DNA of 64,000 bases from Mangifera indica (lineage: Eukaryota > Streptophyta > Magnoliopsida > Sapindales > Anacardiaceae). The notes beneath the pieces are model-generated. The model saw only the letters and a program-made list of their open reading frames with translations. It was not told where the DNA came from and ran no database searches. Location of the stretch: positions 2,728,001-2,792,000 of the forward strand of contig NC_058153.1 in assembly GCF_011075055.1 (NCBI RefSeq), read 5' to 3'. Of this stretch, positions 1-9,959 are shown in pieces. Within the stretch, counting starts at the first letter, position 1. Each line of letters opens with the position of its first letter. The position numbers were made by a program, and so were the translations under genes.

Positions 1-1860
1 TTTAGATTATTATACTCATCTTATCTGTTATTGTCACTTAGTATCTATGATTATTTTAGATTGTTACGTCTACTCTACCTATTAGGGTTTTAAGTTATGA
101 TAAAAATATCTAAAATCACTTTAGACGATTAGGTTCACTTTACCCTACATTAGGATTTTAGACTCTGATATGAGTAATTAATATCACCTTATATAGAAAT
201 ATATTACGATACAAACCCAATTAACTTGCATTGCGATTAAATCTACTATATTTATATACCACTTACTTATATTATTCTTATCTGAGTTGAAACTCTTTAA
301 TATCTAATAAGTTGTATACTTAATTTCTATGAAGTTTTATTTGTGAGTTAATATGAAATTTAAGGGGTCGGGTCATAGAAAAAGTGGAATTCGAATACAA
401 AAATAAATATCTAAATTTTTTTGATAATATTATATAACGATTATGTGTTTAATTATTAAATCAGAAGTTTTACCTGTTTGAACTTGTCAGCATACCTCCG
501 ATGGAGAGGCTAACCAGCTTAAACACGCAACCTACTATACTGCGGCTTTCATTGCGATGTCCTTTTGCTTTGCGCCTTGCAACAACCGCATGTAACTGCT
601 TTTGAATGTACATAAATGGTGATCACATGGCACCATTTGCCTTTCAGTTGCTTTGCTTTAACCATTCACGGGAAGTTTGTTTACTGCAGTAATACACTTC
701 CAACTAACTCCTGATTTCCACCTAGGGTTGATAAGATAACAAAATTCTGACGTAATAATATAAAGTAAGTCAAATGACTATTTTCCACACAACAAGTTGA
801 TAAAATAACAAATTCTTACTTTCAAGTTTCAAAATTTTAAATATTTATTTATTATTCATTTTTATTAGTAAATTTATTAATTTTTTTAAATAACTATTTT
901 AAAAATTACAAATATACCTTAAATATTTAATATAAATATCAAATTATCACTTTAAAAATGTATCATTTAGACTCTTAATTTTAAATTGTTGCAGTTAATC
1001 ATTTCTTTAAGGTATAATTATTTGAAACTATCAAGGAAAAATTTTAAACACTTCAAAACACCGTTGATTTTTTTTTCAAATTTCTAAAAATCTCTTAAAT
1101 TTTTTCATAAATACCCTTAATATTTCTAGAAATTACACTTCACCTTAAATTTTTAAAGGGAAATATAGAAAAAATGAGGAAAACAAATATAATAAATAAT
1201 AAAGGAGAAAACAGAAAATAGAAAAATGAGAAAAATTAAAGAAAAAAGAAAAAATACATATAAAATGACATTCTATTCTTTCACTTAACATAATTCATTA
1301 ATAAAAATAAATAATGACTGAAAATTTGATATTTAAAAAATAAAAATATATAATTTTAATTAATCTTGAGTGGAAAATTGTCTCTTCGCTGATAAAATAA
1401 ATGTCTCAATTTTATATACAATAAAAACTATACGTATATATTTTGATATATAATTTAGATATATAGATAATGTATTATTATATAATTAAATGATTTTAAA
1501 TTAAATATAAAATAATATTTAATAATATAATAATATATTATCTATGTACTAAATTATGTGTAAAAAATGTGTATATATATAAAAAATATTATGATAAAGT
1601 TGATTAAATGTTATGCTGTCAAATCAATTACAACAGTAAAATTAAGATGTTTTTATCATGACATTACAAATAAAGTAAGTTTTCCCCCAAAATGAAGCCA
1701 GACCCAACTGGGGTATCATGCAAAAACAGAGATGAAATCGAGATTTTAACAATTTCATTAATTCTGTCAATTTCCGAAATAGACTGGGGCAGACAATGGT
1801 TGCTGACAATTTAAGTTAACAGAGGCTTTGGAATTTGTTAAGGAGAAGGCTGATATTGAA
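1..1860. other. AT-rich intergenic spacer at the left edge
   Basis: Mostly AT-rich, low-complexity sequence without a supportable gene. A less AT-rich patch at about 480-730 stands out. On the minus strand it has a short open stretch starting MYIQKQLHAVVARRK, which runs to a possible donor near 480, but an in-frame stop lies just upstream and I do not recognise the peptide. A near-palindromic MITE-like segment lies at about 1418-1580. Confidence 0.5.
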
Positions 1861-1866
1861 AGCATA

Positions 1867-2046
1867 AAGTAAATTTTTATGTTACCTGCCGCTATAAATA
1901 TAGGGCCAAGAAAGTTGTTCCATGGTGGTTGAACAAAACAGCCATTAGAATCTTTTGGCAGAGCACCATCACCATGCCTTTCGAAGGTAAAGCTGAACCG
2001 ATTCAAAGCCCCACGCCACCCATTTGCAAGTACAATACTTTTCTGA
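1867..2046 (-). CDS. possible isolated coding exon, unknown protein
   Basis: On the minus strand there is an open stretch beginning after a possible acceptor (…TTGAGTCAG) near 2041. It ends at a good donor (GCGGCAG then GTAACA) near 1890. The peptide is of mixed, protein-like composition (for example VLANGWRGALNRFSF and QPPWNNFLGPIFIAAG), and its base composition is richer in GC than its surroundings. I do not recognise the family. No start codon or partner exon could be joined to it, so it may be a gene relic or a captured fragment. Confidence 0.2.
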
Positions 2047-2279
2047 CTCAATAGAGAAAAGATGATGGCTTGTAATTTCTATCAAATCTATCACTTTTTG
2101 GTCTGAATAATTGTAGATTTGAAATCGGTTTATAATTTTATAATTTAAAAAACTAAAACATGGGTATCTTTTGTGTATATATATATTTTATAATCTTGCT
2201 ATCTTGTGTCATATTTTACGCATGTGGAGATAGTTAGTAAGATGAGATTTGCTAACAGAGTATATTTCACCATTTTGCC

Positions 2280-2690
2280 CTCTATATAAACACTCTTCTC
2301 TCCTGTTTTTCATTCTTCTTGCTGATTTCTCTCAATCATACCAGTCAAAATTATCAGCCTAGAAGGGGGAGTTATCGCCAAGTAGAAGGCGATACCACAA
2401 AAATATCATGGACATCCAAATTTTGGAGGATTTCAATTTTTTGTTGTTGTGAAGAAATGGGAAAATTTTGTATGGTTGACTTGTTCTCACATGTATTTGA
2501 AAGATTTTTGAAGAAATTTTGATGTTTTTTGTAGTGATTTGCAGTTCTAGATTTTGGGCAAATGAGATGTGAGATTTTTTAATGTCTTCATGTTGATGGT
2601 AGAAATGTTGGTGGTATCAATATTTTGTCTTGGATTTGGTTTTGGCTAGGGTTCGAAACTTCAATCTTCGTTTATTTCTAATAAAACATG
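2280..2690 (+). other. possible TATA-driven transcription unit without a clear ORF
   Basis: A good TATA box (tctatataaac) lies at about 2281-2291 and is followed by pyrimidine-rich leader-like sequence. There are only short open frames, and an AATAAA-like signal lies near 2680. The layout suggests a short transcript or the remains of a promoter. No conserved coding content or RNA family is recognised. Confidence 0.2.
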
Positions 2691-3057
2691 ATCATTCAAT
2701 GTTTTGTTAAAAAACTTGGAAAACGATTCTTCCACCTATCCCATTCAAGAGATCTCAAATCGCTCTATTTAAAAATGATTTATTCAAAAATTGAAAAAAT
2801 TAGAATCTCATTAACTGTAGAACATTCGCTCTTAGTTGAAATATCAAATGTCAAACTTTAAATTTTATTTCAATGTCATACATTTAGTCTCATTCACATT
2901 GAATGTCTCTTATTTCTATAAGATTTGACCTGCATTAACATTACAAATTTACATTAAATCCAACAGCATTTCCTTGTGCAACACAGGATTTAAACATAGT
3001 CAAAGTTCTAGCTATATATGCAAATGCAAACAGGAAAAAAAAAGAGTTTTCCGTGGT

Positions 3058-3138
3058 TCAAATGACATGAAACGTGTAATAGTTTACTGCCCCCTTGCCA
3101 AGATTCTCTAAGATAAGTTCTTCAGCAGATGGGAAGCT
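3058..3138 (-). CDS. possible terminal exon of an unidentified gene
   Basis: A strong minus-strand acceptor (TTTCCTTTCCTTGCAG) is followed by 26 sense codons and TGA. The peptide begins SFPSAEELILENLGKG and ends YYTFHVI. It looks like a real last exon by splice site and amino-acid composition. I could not find matching upstream exons with certainty: the next candidate coding-like piece is at about 5420-5500. Family unknown; it could be a relic. Confidence 0.3.
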   Translation of the reverse strand, partial: SFPSAEELILENLGKGAVNYYTFHVI

Positions 3139-3297
3139 CTGCAAGGAAAGGAAAAAACTAATAAATTTGCATATCAAGTGTAGATGACATTCAAAATCAA
3201 CAGTGCACATTACTGAGTAAGATCACACACGCACAAATCTTAATGAAGGTAATGTAGCACATAGACATTGGCAACCCGCAAATTGCAATTGGTTAGG

Positions 3298-3690
3298 AAT
3301 TGAGCCAAACCCGAACACCCTTTAGCTTTAGTTCAATTTGAATTCGTAGAGCCGACATTAAGGATAGTTCAAGTTCGATTCAAATGAAAATGGTTCAGTT
3401 CGAGTTTGACTCGAATTTTTAATTCAAATTCAAGACTAGAATATATGCCTCAGATTCACGATTTGAATTTGTGACTTATTGATAAAACGACATCGTTTAA
3501 CAATTATTTAACATAATTTAAATCAAGTCTGAAGTTAAATTCAAATTGAATCGAGTCATATATCCAATTTGAATTAGGCTTAGTTTTAAAATAAACCAAA
3601 TCTCTTAACTTGAACTAGGTTTATATTGAAGAAAACGAATTTAAACTAAGTCGAATCAAATTGAGTTGGGTTTTGAACCCAAGCTAACTT
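3298..3690. repeat. ACGACGT-palindrome interspersed repeat, copy 1
   Basis: Alternating short strings such as ttcaaattgaatcgagt and cgagtttgactcgaa surround a core aaacgacatcgttt. The same layout recurs at 4563, 7548, 7786, 12168, 38872, 42888, 44490 and 48283. It has no coding capacity and is likely a non-autonomous element. Confidence 0.5.
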
Positions 3691-4052
3691 GGGTCCAACA
3701 CTACCTGCAATACCAAAAGCTTATATCACAATGCAAAGCAGTCGAACACAACATAGGAAGCACTATCGAGGATGGGATTTCTAGTGGATTCGACAAAATA
3801 GTTTCCCCTTAAGTAGTTTTGATAAGAATGCTGCAGTAGAACCTTTAAAGCATAAAGTAAAGATCTTCTAAAGAGCCATTATGCAGACCAATTGATCTTT
3901 ACTGACACTAAGAATTTACTCATTCTTGAGACTCCAACCAGTTCCAGCCTATATTGGTTACGGCTACCGAGTTCTCATATTTCACAACAACTACTCTTAC
4001 TCAACTCTTACCCACATAGTATTTTACCATCCCTCAGCAGCCAAGACAACAA
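3684..4052. repeat. direct duplication, left unit
   Basis: About 370 bp that reappear, in the same orientation and mostly base for base, at 4768-5144 (offset about 1090 bp). Shared landmarks include taccaaaagcttatatcaca, gaggatgggatttctag, cttaagtagttttgataag and ttttaccatccctcag. Differences are scattered substitutions and a few short indels. Open frames within it are short and not conserved between the copies. Confidence 0.85.
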
Positions 4053-4562
4053 AACTATGTATTCATACTTTTAAATACATAGTTGTAGTTGAATACATAT
4101 GATGTGATTTTGAATAAAAAATAAGCCGAAAGACATCCCACCCATGGTTTGATGCAAACCTAACCTTTTATCCACTAACTATTAAACATTCAAACTCTCA
4201 CTCGTAAACTATTAAATGTAATAGAAATAGTTAACTTTAAGGGTAAAATCATTATTTAACAAATAATATATTAAAAATAATAACATTATTTATTTCTCCC
4301 TAGATTTAGAAAAGTAACAATTTCTCTCACGGAATTAAACTTTAAAAAATCACATTTTCCCCCTTGTTAGGTTTTGTGTTTTCTAACTATTTTTTTCTGG
4401 CTCTCTCTCCCTCCATTGACCATCCTGCCCTTCTCCCCTTCTTTGACGTCTTCGTCAGAGAAGAGGAGAAAGGCAGGATGGTTGTCAGAAGAAGAGGGGG
4501 CTGGAGAAAAATCGTCAAAAAAGGCCAAACCTAACAAGGGGGAAAATGTGATTTTTCAAACC

Positions 4563-4787
4563 TAATGAATCGAGTCACGGGTCAAGTTCAAATTGAATCG
4601 TATCATCTATTCAGCTCGCAAGTTAAACCAAGTCCAACTCTCTCTAATTTGAGTTCAATTCAGTTTTAAAACGAATCAAATCAAATTTCTTAATTCGAAC
4701 TCAATTTATATTCAAAGTAAATAAATTCGAACCGGACCTAATCACCCTAAACCGGTTTCAAGTTTAAGCCAACTCAATTTGGGTCTA
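4563..4787. repeat. ACGACGT-type interspersed repeat, partial copy 2
   Basis: Begins with strings such as ttcaaattgaatcgtatc, like the copy at 3298-3690, and directly precedes the right unit of the local duplication. The duplicated block may therefore include part of this element. It lacks the clear palindromic core. Confidence 0.4.
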
Positions 4788-5144
4788 ACACTACCAACAA
4801 TACCAAAAGCTTATATCACAACGTAAAGCAGTCGAACACATCATAGTTAACACTATAGAGGATGGGATTTCTAGCGGGATTCAACAGAATAGTTTCCTCT
4901 TAAGTAGTTTTGATAAGCATGCTGCAGTAGAACTTTTAAAGCATAAAGAAAAGATCTTCTAAAGAGCCATTATGTGGACCAATTGATCTTCCCTGACACT
5001 AAGAATTTACTCATTCTTGAGACTCCAACACAGTTCCAGCCTATATAGGGTACGGCTACCAAGTTCTCGTTTTTCACAACAGCTACTCTTGCTCAACTCT
5101 TACCCACATAGTATTTTACCATCCCTCAGTAGCCAAGACAACAA
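4768..5144. repeat. direct duplication, right unit
   Basis: Second copy of the 3684-4052 block in direct orientation. The sequence between the units (4080-4560) contains a short CT/GA-rich segment around 4395-4510 that is not duplicated. Confidence 0.85.
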
Positions 5145-5687
5145 ATTACTTAATAAAATTATGGATTCATATTTTTTAATACTTAATAAAATATATAAAT
5201 AATATATCATTATATAATTAAATAATTTTAAATAAAAGATAAATAAAACCCAATCATCACTTATTTCTACACCTAATTATCTTCTAAAAAACTGGTATAG
5301 ATAGCTTTACTCATAAGTAAATTCTCCATATTAAGAATCTTGTATATAAAATTCAAACAAGAGTTAATGAAAATCTCATATATCAACTATCCAAATCAAA
5401 CAAGAGTTTAATTCATTAAGCTCATCTCTGTCTTCAACCTTCTGCCTTTTCTTAGAGTGGGTGGCACTGAGGAGCTCAACCCAGAACTTTAGTATTAATA
5501 GAAAAACTAGTAACAGTACCTAAATCATCAACAGATGCATAATTGGAAAGTAAGAAAGGCAAATAATACTCTCTAATAAAGCATAAAATTTTATAGAAGT
5601 CTAAGCAACAATTCATACCACGTAGCGCCAGCCTTGCTGATAATTACTTAAATGAAACCACAAAGAAAGAAAAAATCATAACCTAAA

Positions 5688-6137
5688 TTAAGAGGCTGAT
5701 TTCTGGCCGTCGCATTCGGGAGTCTCGTCAAAATTTTTACTGGCAAACTTAGCGGAGGCCATTCCAACTTCAAACACCAAATTATCCCCGCTGGACCGGA
5801 TCCCCGTGATGGACCACCACTTGAAGAAAGCCCAGACCCGTATACCATCCAGTTCCGCGATCCGACCATGCTCGATCTTCCCCCTAATTTTATTAGAATA
5901 GTTAGCCAAATAGTTGTCCGGCGGGAGAGTCAATCTACATGCGCCACCGAGCTGCACGGAGAACTCGCCAGAGGTCTGGTTCAAAGTGTAGGTTTGAACC
6001 GATGAGGGAAGCAGCCCGATTGGGAAGCCGTAGTTTGTTAACTCCGCATGTGCGAGGGTTGGAGGATGGAGGCTCGAATACGAGAGACGGGTTGAGAGGA
6101 GGAGAAGGAGAGATAAGAGCAACAGAGCTTTGGCCAT
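5688..6137 (-). CDS. DUF538 family secreted protein
   Basis: An intact 149-codon single-exon gene with ATG at 6135-6137 and stop at 5688. Residues 1 to about 20 form a leucine-rich signal peptide (MAKALLLLSLLLLLSTRLSY), so the product should enter the secretory pathway. The family hallmark YGFPIGLLP is at about residues 36-44. It is followed by the beta-rich core with GGACRLTLPP, a YSNKIRGKI segment and VWAFFKWWSITGI. Length and intronless structure are usual for plant DUF538 proteins. The biochemical role of the family is not settled; some members affect trichome or stress phenotypes. Recognition comes from motif order; a specific orthologue cannot be named. Confidence 0.92.
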   Translation of the reverse strand: MAKALLLLSLLLLLSTRLSYSSLHPPTLAHAELTNYGFPIGLLPSSVQTYTLNQTSGEFSVQLGGACRLTLPPDNYLANYSNKIRGKIEHGRIAELDGIRVWAFFKWWSITGIRSSGDNLVFEVGMASAKFASKNFDETPECDGQKSAS

Positions 6138-6939
6138 TGTCGGGTTTTTTCGATGAATTTTGCTTAGTTACGTGAGAGAATTGTATATGTTGAATTGAGG
6201 AGAAGAAGAATATGCCTAGGATAATGAAAAAGAATATATTGACTTCGCGACAATACTATTAGCGCCACGCAAGTCGCAACGTTCTTTCCGCCCTACTTTC
6301 GTAAACTATGGTTTACGAAATTAACAAATATATATATATATATATAAAACCTTAAAATTAACAAGAAAATCCCTAACGTTAGTGCCCTTCCTGATATAGA
6401 CATTTTAAACAAAAATTCCCTACCCATTGTGTCCTTCCTGGTAGATGTTAGACATTTTTAACTATTGGGCGTATCGGTGTGCGTGGATATGCATGTGCAC
6501 GTATATGTGTGGTGTGTATGTGCAAGTATTTATATATTATGTGATTAAATAAATAAAAATAAAAAATATATTAACATTTAATCATATAATTATATATAAT
6601 TAATTATATATAAAAATTATATATATAGTTTATTGTTATCGTATATACAAAGAGTAATAGTATGTATATATATTTTTCAATAGATTATTTAAGTATACAA
6701 AATATGTGATATTGTATTATTTGATATTACTTTATTTTTAATTCAAAATTATTTAATTGTATGATGATATATCATTTATATAACAAAATTATAAATTAAA
6801 AATATATACACATAATTTTATTCATTTACAAACTACCGAGCCCATGAACTGAGATCTTTGGATAGCAAATTTCAAACACTTAAATTATATATATAAATAA
6901 TAATATGTCATAATATAATTAAATATTCTTTTATCTTTA

Positions 6940-6944
<5 letters not shown>

Positions 6945-6999
<55 letters not shown>
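6945..6999. repeat. (TA)n microsatellite
   Basis: An uninterrupted run of TA dinucleotides of about 55 bp in the spacer between the DUF538 and HMA genes. It lies next to other AT-rich inverted-repeat sequence (about 6640-6830) that resembles the palindromic MITE family. Confidence 0.9.
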
Positions 7000-7002
<3 letters not shown>

Positions 7003-7547
7003 CCTAATTTCAAATTGTTGTGACAAGAGAGGGTGGATTGGACAATAATGAATAAAAGCTGAGAATGAGATGATGTAACAATAGAAGGCCTCACTTACAG
7101 GACGTCTTTAGCTGCATCACTTAGGACAAATGGTTCAATAATGGCATGGAGTATTTTGAGTGGTACCAAAGAGAGTTTAATTAAAAATACGGTATGAAGT
7201 AAAATTTTGAATTATTCAATATTGAATGTGAATTATTGAATTGTCTGCTGGAGACAATGCCCTTCCTTTCTCTTTCTGATTCCCCACTGTTTTGCTGCAA
7301 GGCGGATCAGAATTGTTGATCTGGCGGGTTAGCCCAACTTATATTCCCTAAGCCACATTGGCCTCAATTGTTAGGTCTTCAACCAAAGCTCAAACCATTA
7401 TGCTAAATAAATTTTTAGTTTAAATAACTATTTCTCACGTTTCATACGAAAAGACCAATTGGTTATTTGCTTTTTTTTTTTTTTTTCCCATTTATACGTT
7501 CTGCCAAATGAAAAGTATATGTCCGATATGTAGATAAGATACTAATA

Positions 7548-7768
7548 GGGTTAGATTCGAATCTAGTCAACTCAAGCTTGATTCGATCGAACCTGAAACG
7601 AGTCGACTTTAGCCAAATTCGAATTATTCGTCAGATTTTCTAATTAAAATTTTTAATATAAAACAACGTCGTTTTGATCAATATATATTAAAACGACGTC
7701 ATTTTGATAACGAAAAATTGGCCGAGTTAAATTCGAGCTAGATACTAATATCGTTATCAAGTTTTGAT
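7548..7768. repeat. ACGACGT-palindrome interspersed repeat, copy 3
   Basis: Opens with gggttagattcgaatctagt. It has two core palindromes about 30 bp apart (aacaacgtcgttttgatc and aaaacgacgtcattttgat) and closes with gttaaattcgagctag. This is the best preserved core of the family in the window. Confidence 0.65.
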
Positions 7769-7785
7769 GTGTTCATAGCATGAAT

Positions 7786-8110
7786 AAGGTTAGATTTGAA
7801 TCGAATTAAATTTAAGTTCGTATGAGCTTGAACTCGTTTTAATTTGTATAAAATTGAACTTGGGCTTGAGCTTCAACTTGTTTAAAAAAAGTCAAGCTTG
7901 AGTTCGAACTTTTAATTTGTTATTAAAACAACATCGTTTTAATATATATTGATCAAAATGACATCGTTTTGTATTAAAATTTTTAGTTCACGAGTTTGAC
8001 GAGTTAAACACTTTAAAGCTAGAGCTAAAAAATATTGAAATTTCACGCTCGAGCTCGAGCTCGAGCTCGTTTGAGCTTGGTCATTCGAGCCAAGTTTGAA
8101 ATCTAGCTCG
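7786..8110. repeat. ACGACGT-palindrome interspersed repeat, copy 4
   Basis: Lies immediately downstream of copy 3. It contains aacaacatcgttttaat and aatgacatcgttttgta as the paired cores. Near its right end a (CTCGAG)n-like run at about 8045-8069 can itself fold back. Confidence 0.65.
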
Positions 8111-8383
8111 ATTCAAATCCAACTTTACACAAAAGTATGATGAGAATGATAAGGTTGATATATTTGAATTTGGATTGATTATTTTTTTGTAACAAAACAC
8201 TCTATCTAAGCTGAATCGTTTTTTTATAATCGAACATATTATATCAACCAGGTAAAATTTTAAATCCAATTATTGGCCCAATCAATCGGAAGAGTAAAAG
8301 TTTAATTTTCATCTGCACAAGAGATACGGTGGATTTATGAGAACATGCCATGTACAGTGTATGATAATAGTTGCTTACAAATT

Positions 8384-8555
8384 ATAATAAAACTATATGT
8401 ATCTATTTTAGATACATAAATATATACACTTATATATGTCCTCATACGATTGAATGATTCTGAATTAAAGATAAAATAATATATAATTAAGTGATAACAA
8501 ATATAAGTGTATAAATATTTATATATTTAAAATAGATACCTATAATATTATTTTA
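8384..8555. mobile_element. palindromic AT-rich MITE-like element
   Basis: The left end reads ataaaactatatgtatct and the right end ends in agatacctataatatta. The two halves are largely reverse complements around a centre near gattctgaattaaagat. The same design recurs at 10526, 16594, 25784, 38267, 47726, 50645, 57397, 57754 and 59262. No coding capacity. Confidence 0.65.
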
Positions 8556-8653
8556 TAAATTATAGTGAAAAAGGACACATCTTTTTAAAATGAATTTTGG
8601 TGGCAAGTGAGCAAGCAGGGCAGGAGCAAGAAATTCTTCATCAAAAGGGTTGA

Positions 8654-9784
8654 TTAAGAATTCCAAATCTCTGCATTTTTGACCTTGGAGACACTCTCCA
8701 GCACTTCATAAGGAATTATGTCCCCAATCACCACCACCCTCTTGCTTTCCAGGTCTACTTTGTATGATGTCACCCCTGATTTTAAGCCACATATCAAACA
8801 TACAGACGATTACACTCGTAGCAAGATAATCAAACTTCAACAGGATCTGTAAATTATTGTAGCAAAACAGATAAGAAAAATTAGTATGCATTCAACAAGC
8901 TCTAAGACCAAGTCTTTGGCGCTCCCTTCTTTGAACCGGGAGAGAATTTTTCAATAAAGACAGGAATGAGAATAACTAAAATCCCAACAGTCTTCCCTAC
9001 TCATCGCCTCCTCTGTTCGTCTCTTACCTTACATATTGTTTAAAATCTTACATATTGAATTAAACTTACAAAAGTTTTAGATTATTACAAATCAATATTG
9101 ACACTTGATTGTTTTTCTAGGAGGATGGAGAGAGAAAAGTGTAATTAATTTTTCCCACATGAATAAGGAGAGAAAATTTTTTTATGGAGAAAGTCAGTGA
9201 TGGGGCAAGAACGGAGACAAAAATTAAAGTATTTGGCTCCTAACCGCTCCATTCCACCCTGTTGTCATTACTAGCTCTGATATATGTTTAAGCATCATCT
9301 TCAACAGTTGAAGAACTTTACCTAGAAAACCATATACCCAGAAAACATGTTGGATCCCCCTTAACTCAAAATTTAAAAGAAAAAAGAAAGCCACTTCATA
9401 GATTAGTTTAAAGATATGTACCTTCCATTTTGGATATATGTTTCTCAACTTTTCTTGCACATCCATGGCAGTGCATGGACACCCTCAGCACCACCATCTG
9501 CATTCATCTTAATGATCCATTAACAAAACATCAAACAAATACAAACTTAATTTTTTGAGGAGAAAATATTTGCATACCTTAGGCTTTAATTGAAAAGCCA
9601 GTGTCTGGTTATCAGAAACAACATCTTTTAACCTCAGCAACTGGGCTCCTTCACTCATGGTGAATGGCTTTTTCTCAAATATATCATCTCCACTCTCCAA
9701 GGTGTTGAGGCAGAAACAAGAACATGATGAACTTGTAGTGAGACAAAGACAATCTAACATCTTGCCAAAACTGAGCTTCCCCAT
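8654..9784 (-). CDS. HMA-domain CxxC metal-binding protein (NaKR/HIPP-like)
   Basis: Three exons on the minus strand: 9784-9578, 9497-9422 and 8775-8654. All borders are GT-AG and the phases join to 134 residues. Residues 1-69 are a cysteine- and serine-rich leader starting MGKLSFGKMLDCLCLTTSSS. The HMA fold follows, with MVVLRVSMHCHGCARKVEKH; the metal-binding CxxC is C79/C82. The third exon supplies VTSYKVDLESKRVVVIGDI and ends EIWNS. Such proteins bind soft or transition metal ions such as copper, zinc or cadmium, and the leader resembles the short relatives of SODIUM POTASSIUM ROOT DEFECTIVE. There is no C-terminal CaaX box, so prenylation as in typical HIPPs is not expected. The start was chosen at the ATG giving the conserved MGKLSFGKMLDC leader; an upstream in-frame ATG at 9938-9940 gives an unlikely extension. 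Confidence 0.9.
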
Positions 9785-9959
9785 GTCAACAAATGTAATA
9801 TAAACAAGCCCTCTTCTACTTGGGAAACTACAACATGCCCATCTGTGTGATGCAGTGTAAAAATAGGGGAGAGAGAAGCTAAAATGGTCAACTTTTTTTG
9901 GGAAAGCAAAAAGGCTTAGAGAACCCAATGAAAGCTTCAAGATACTGAAGAAGAAAAGA

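Noticed and set aside
5939..6175. Open frame antisense to the DUF538 gene
   Set aside because: Arginine-rich shadow of a gene with a clear signal peptide and family motifs on the other strand.
6945..6999. Possible CRISPR-like or other patterned array
   Set aside because: A simple (TA)n microsatellite in a plant nuclear sequence; no spaced repeats of CRISPR type occur in the window.
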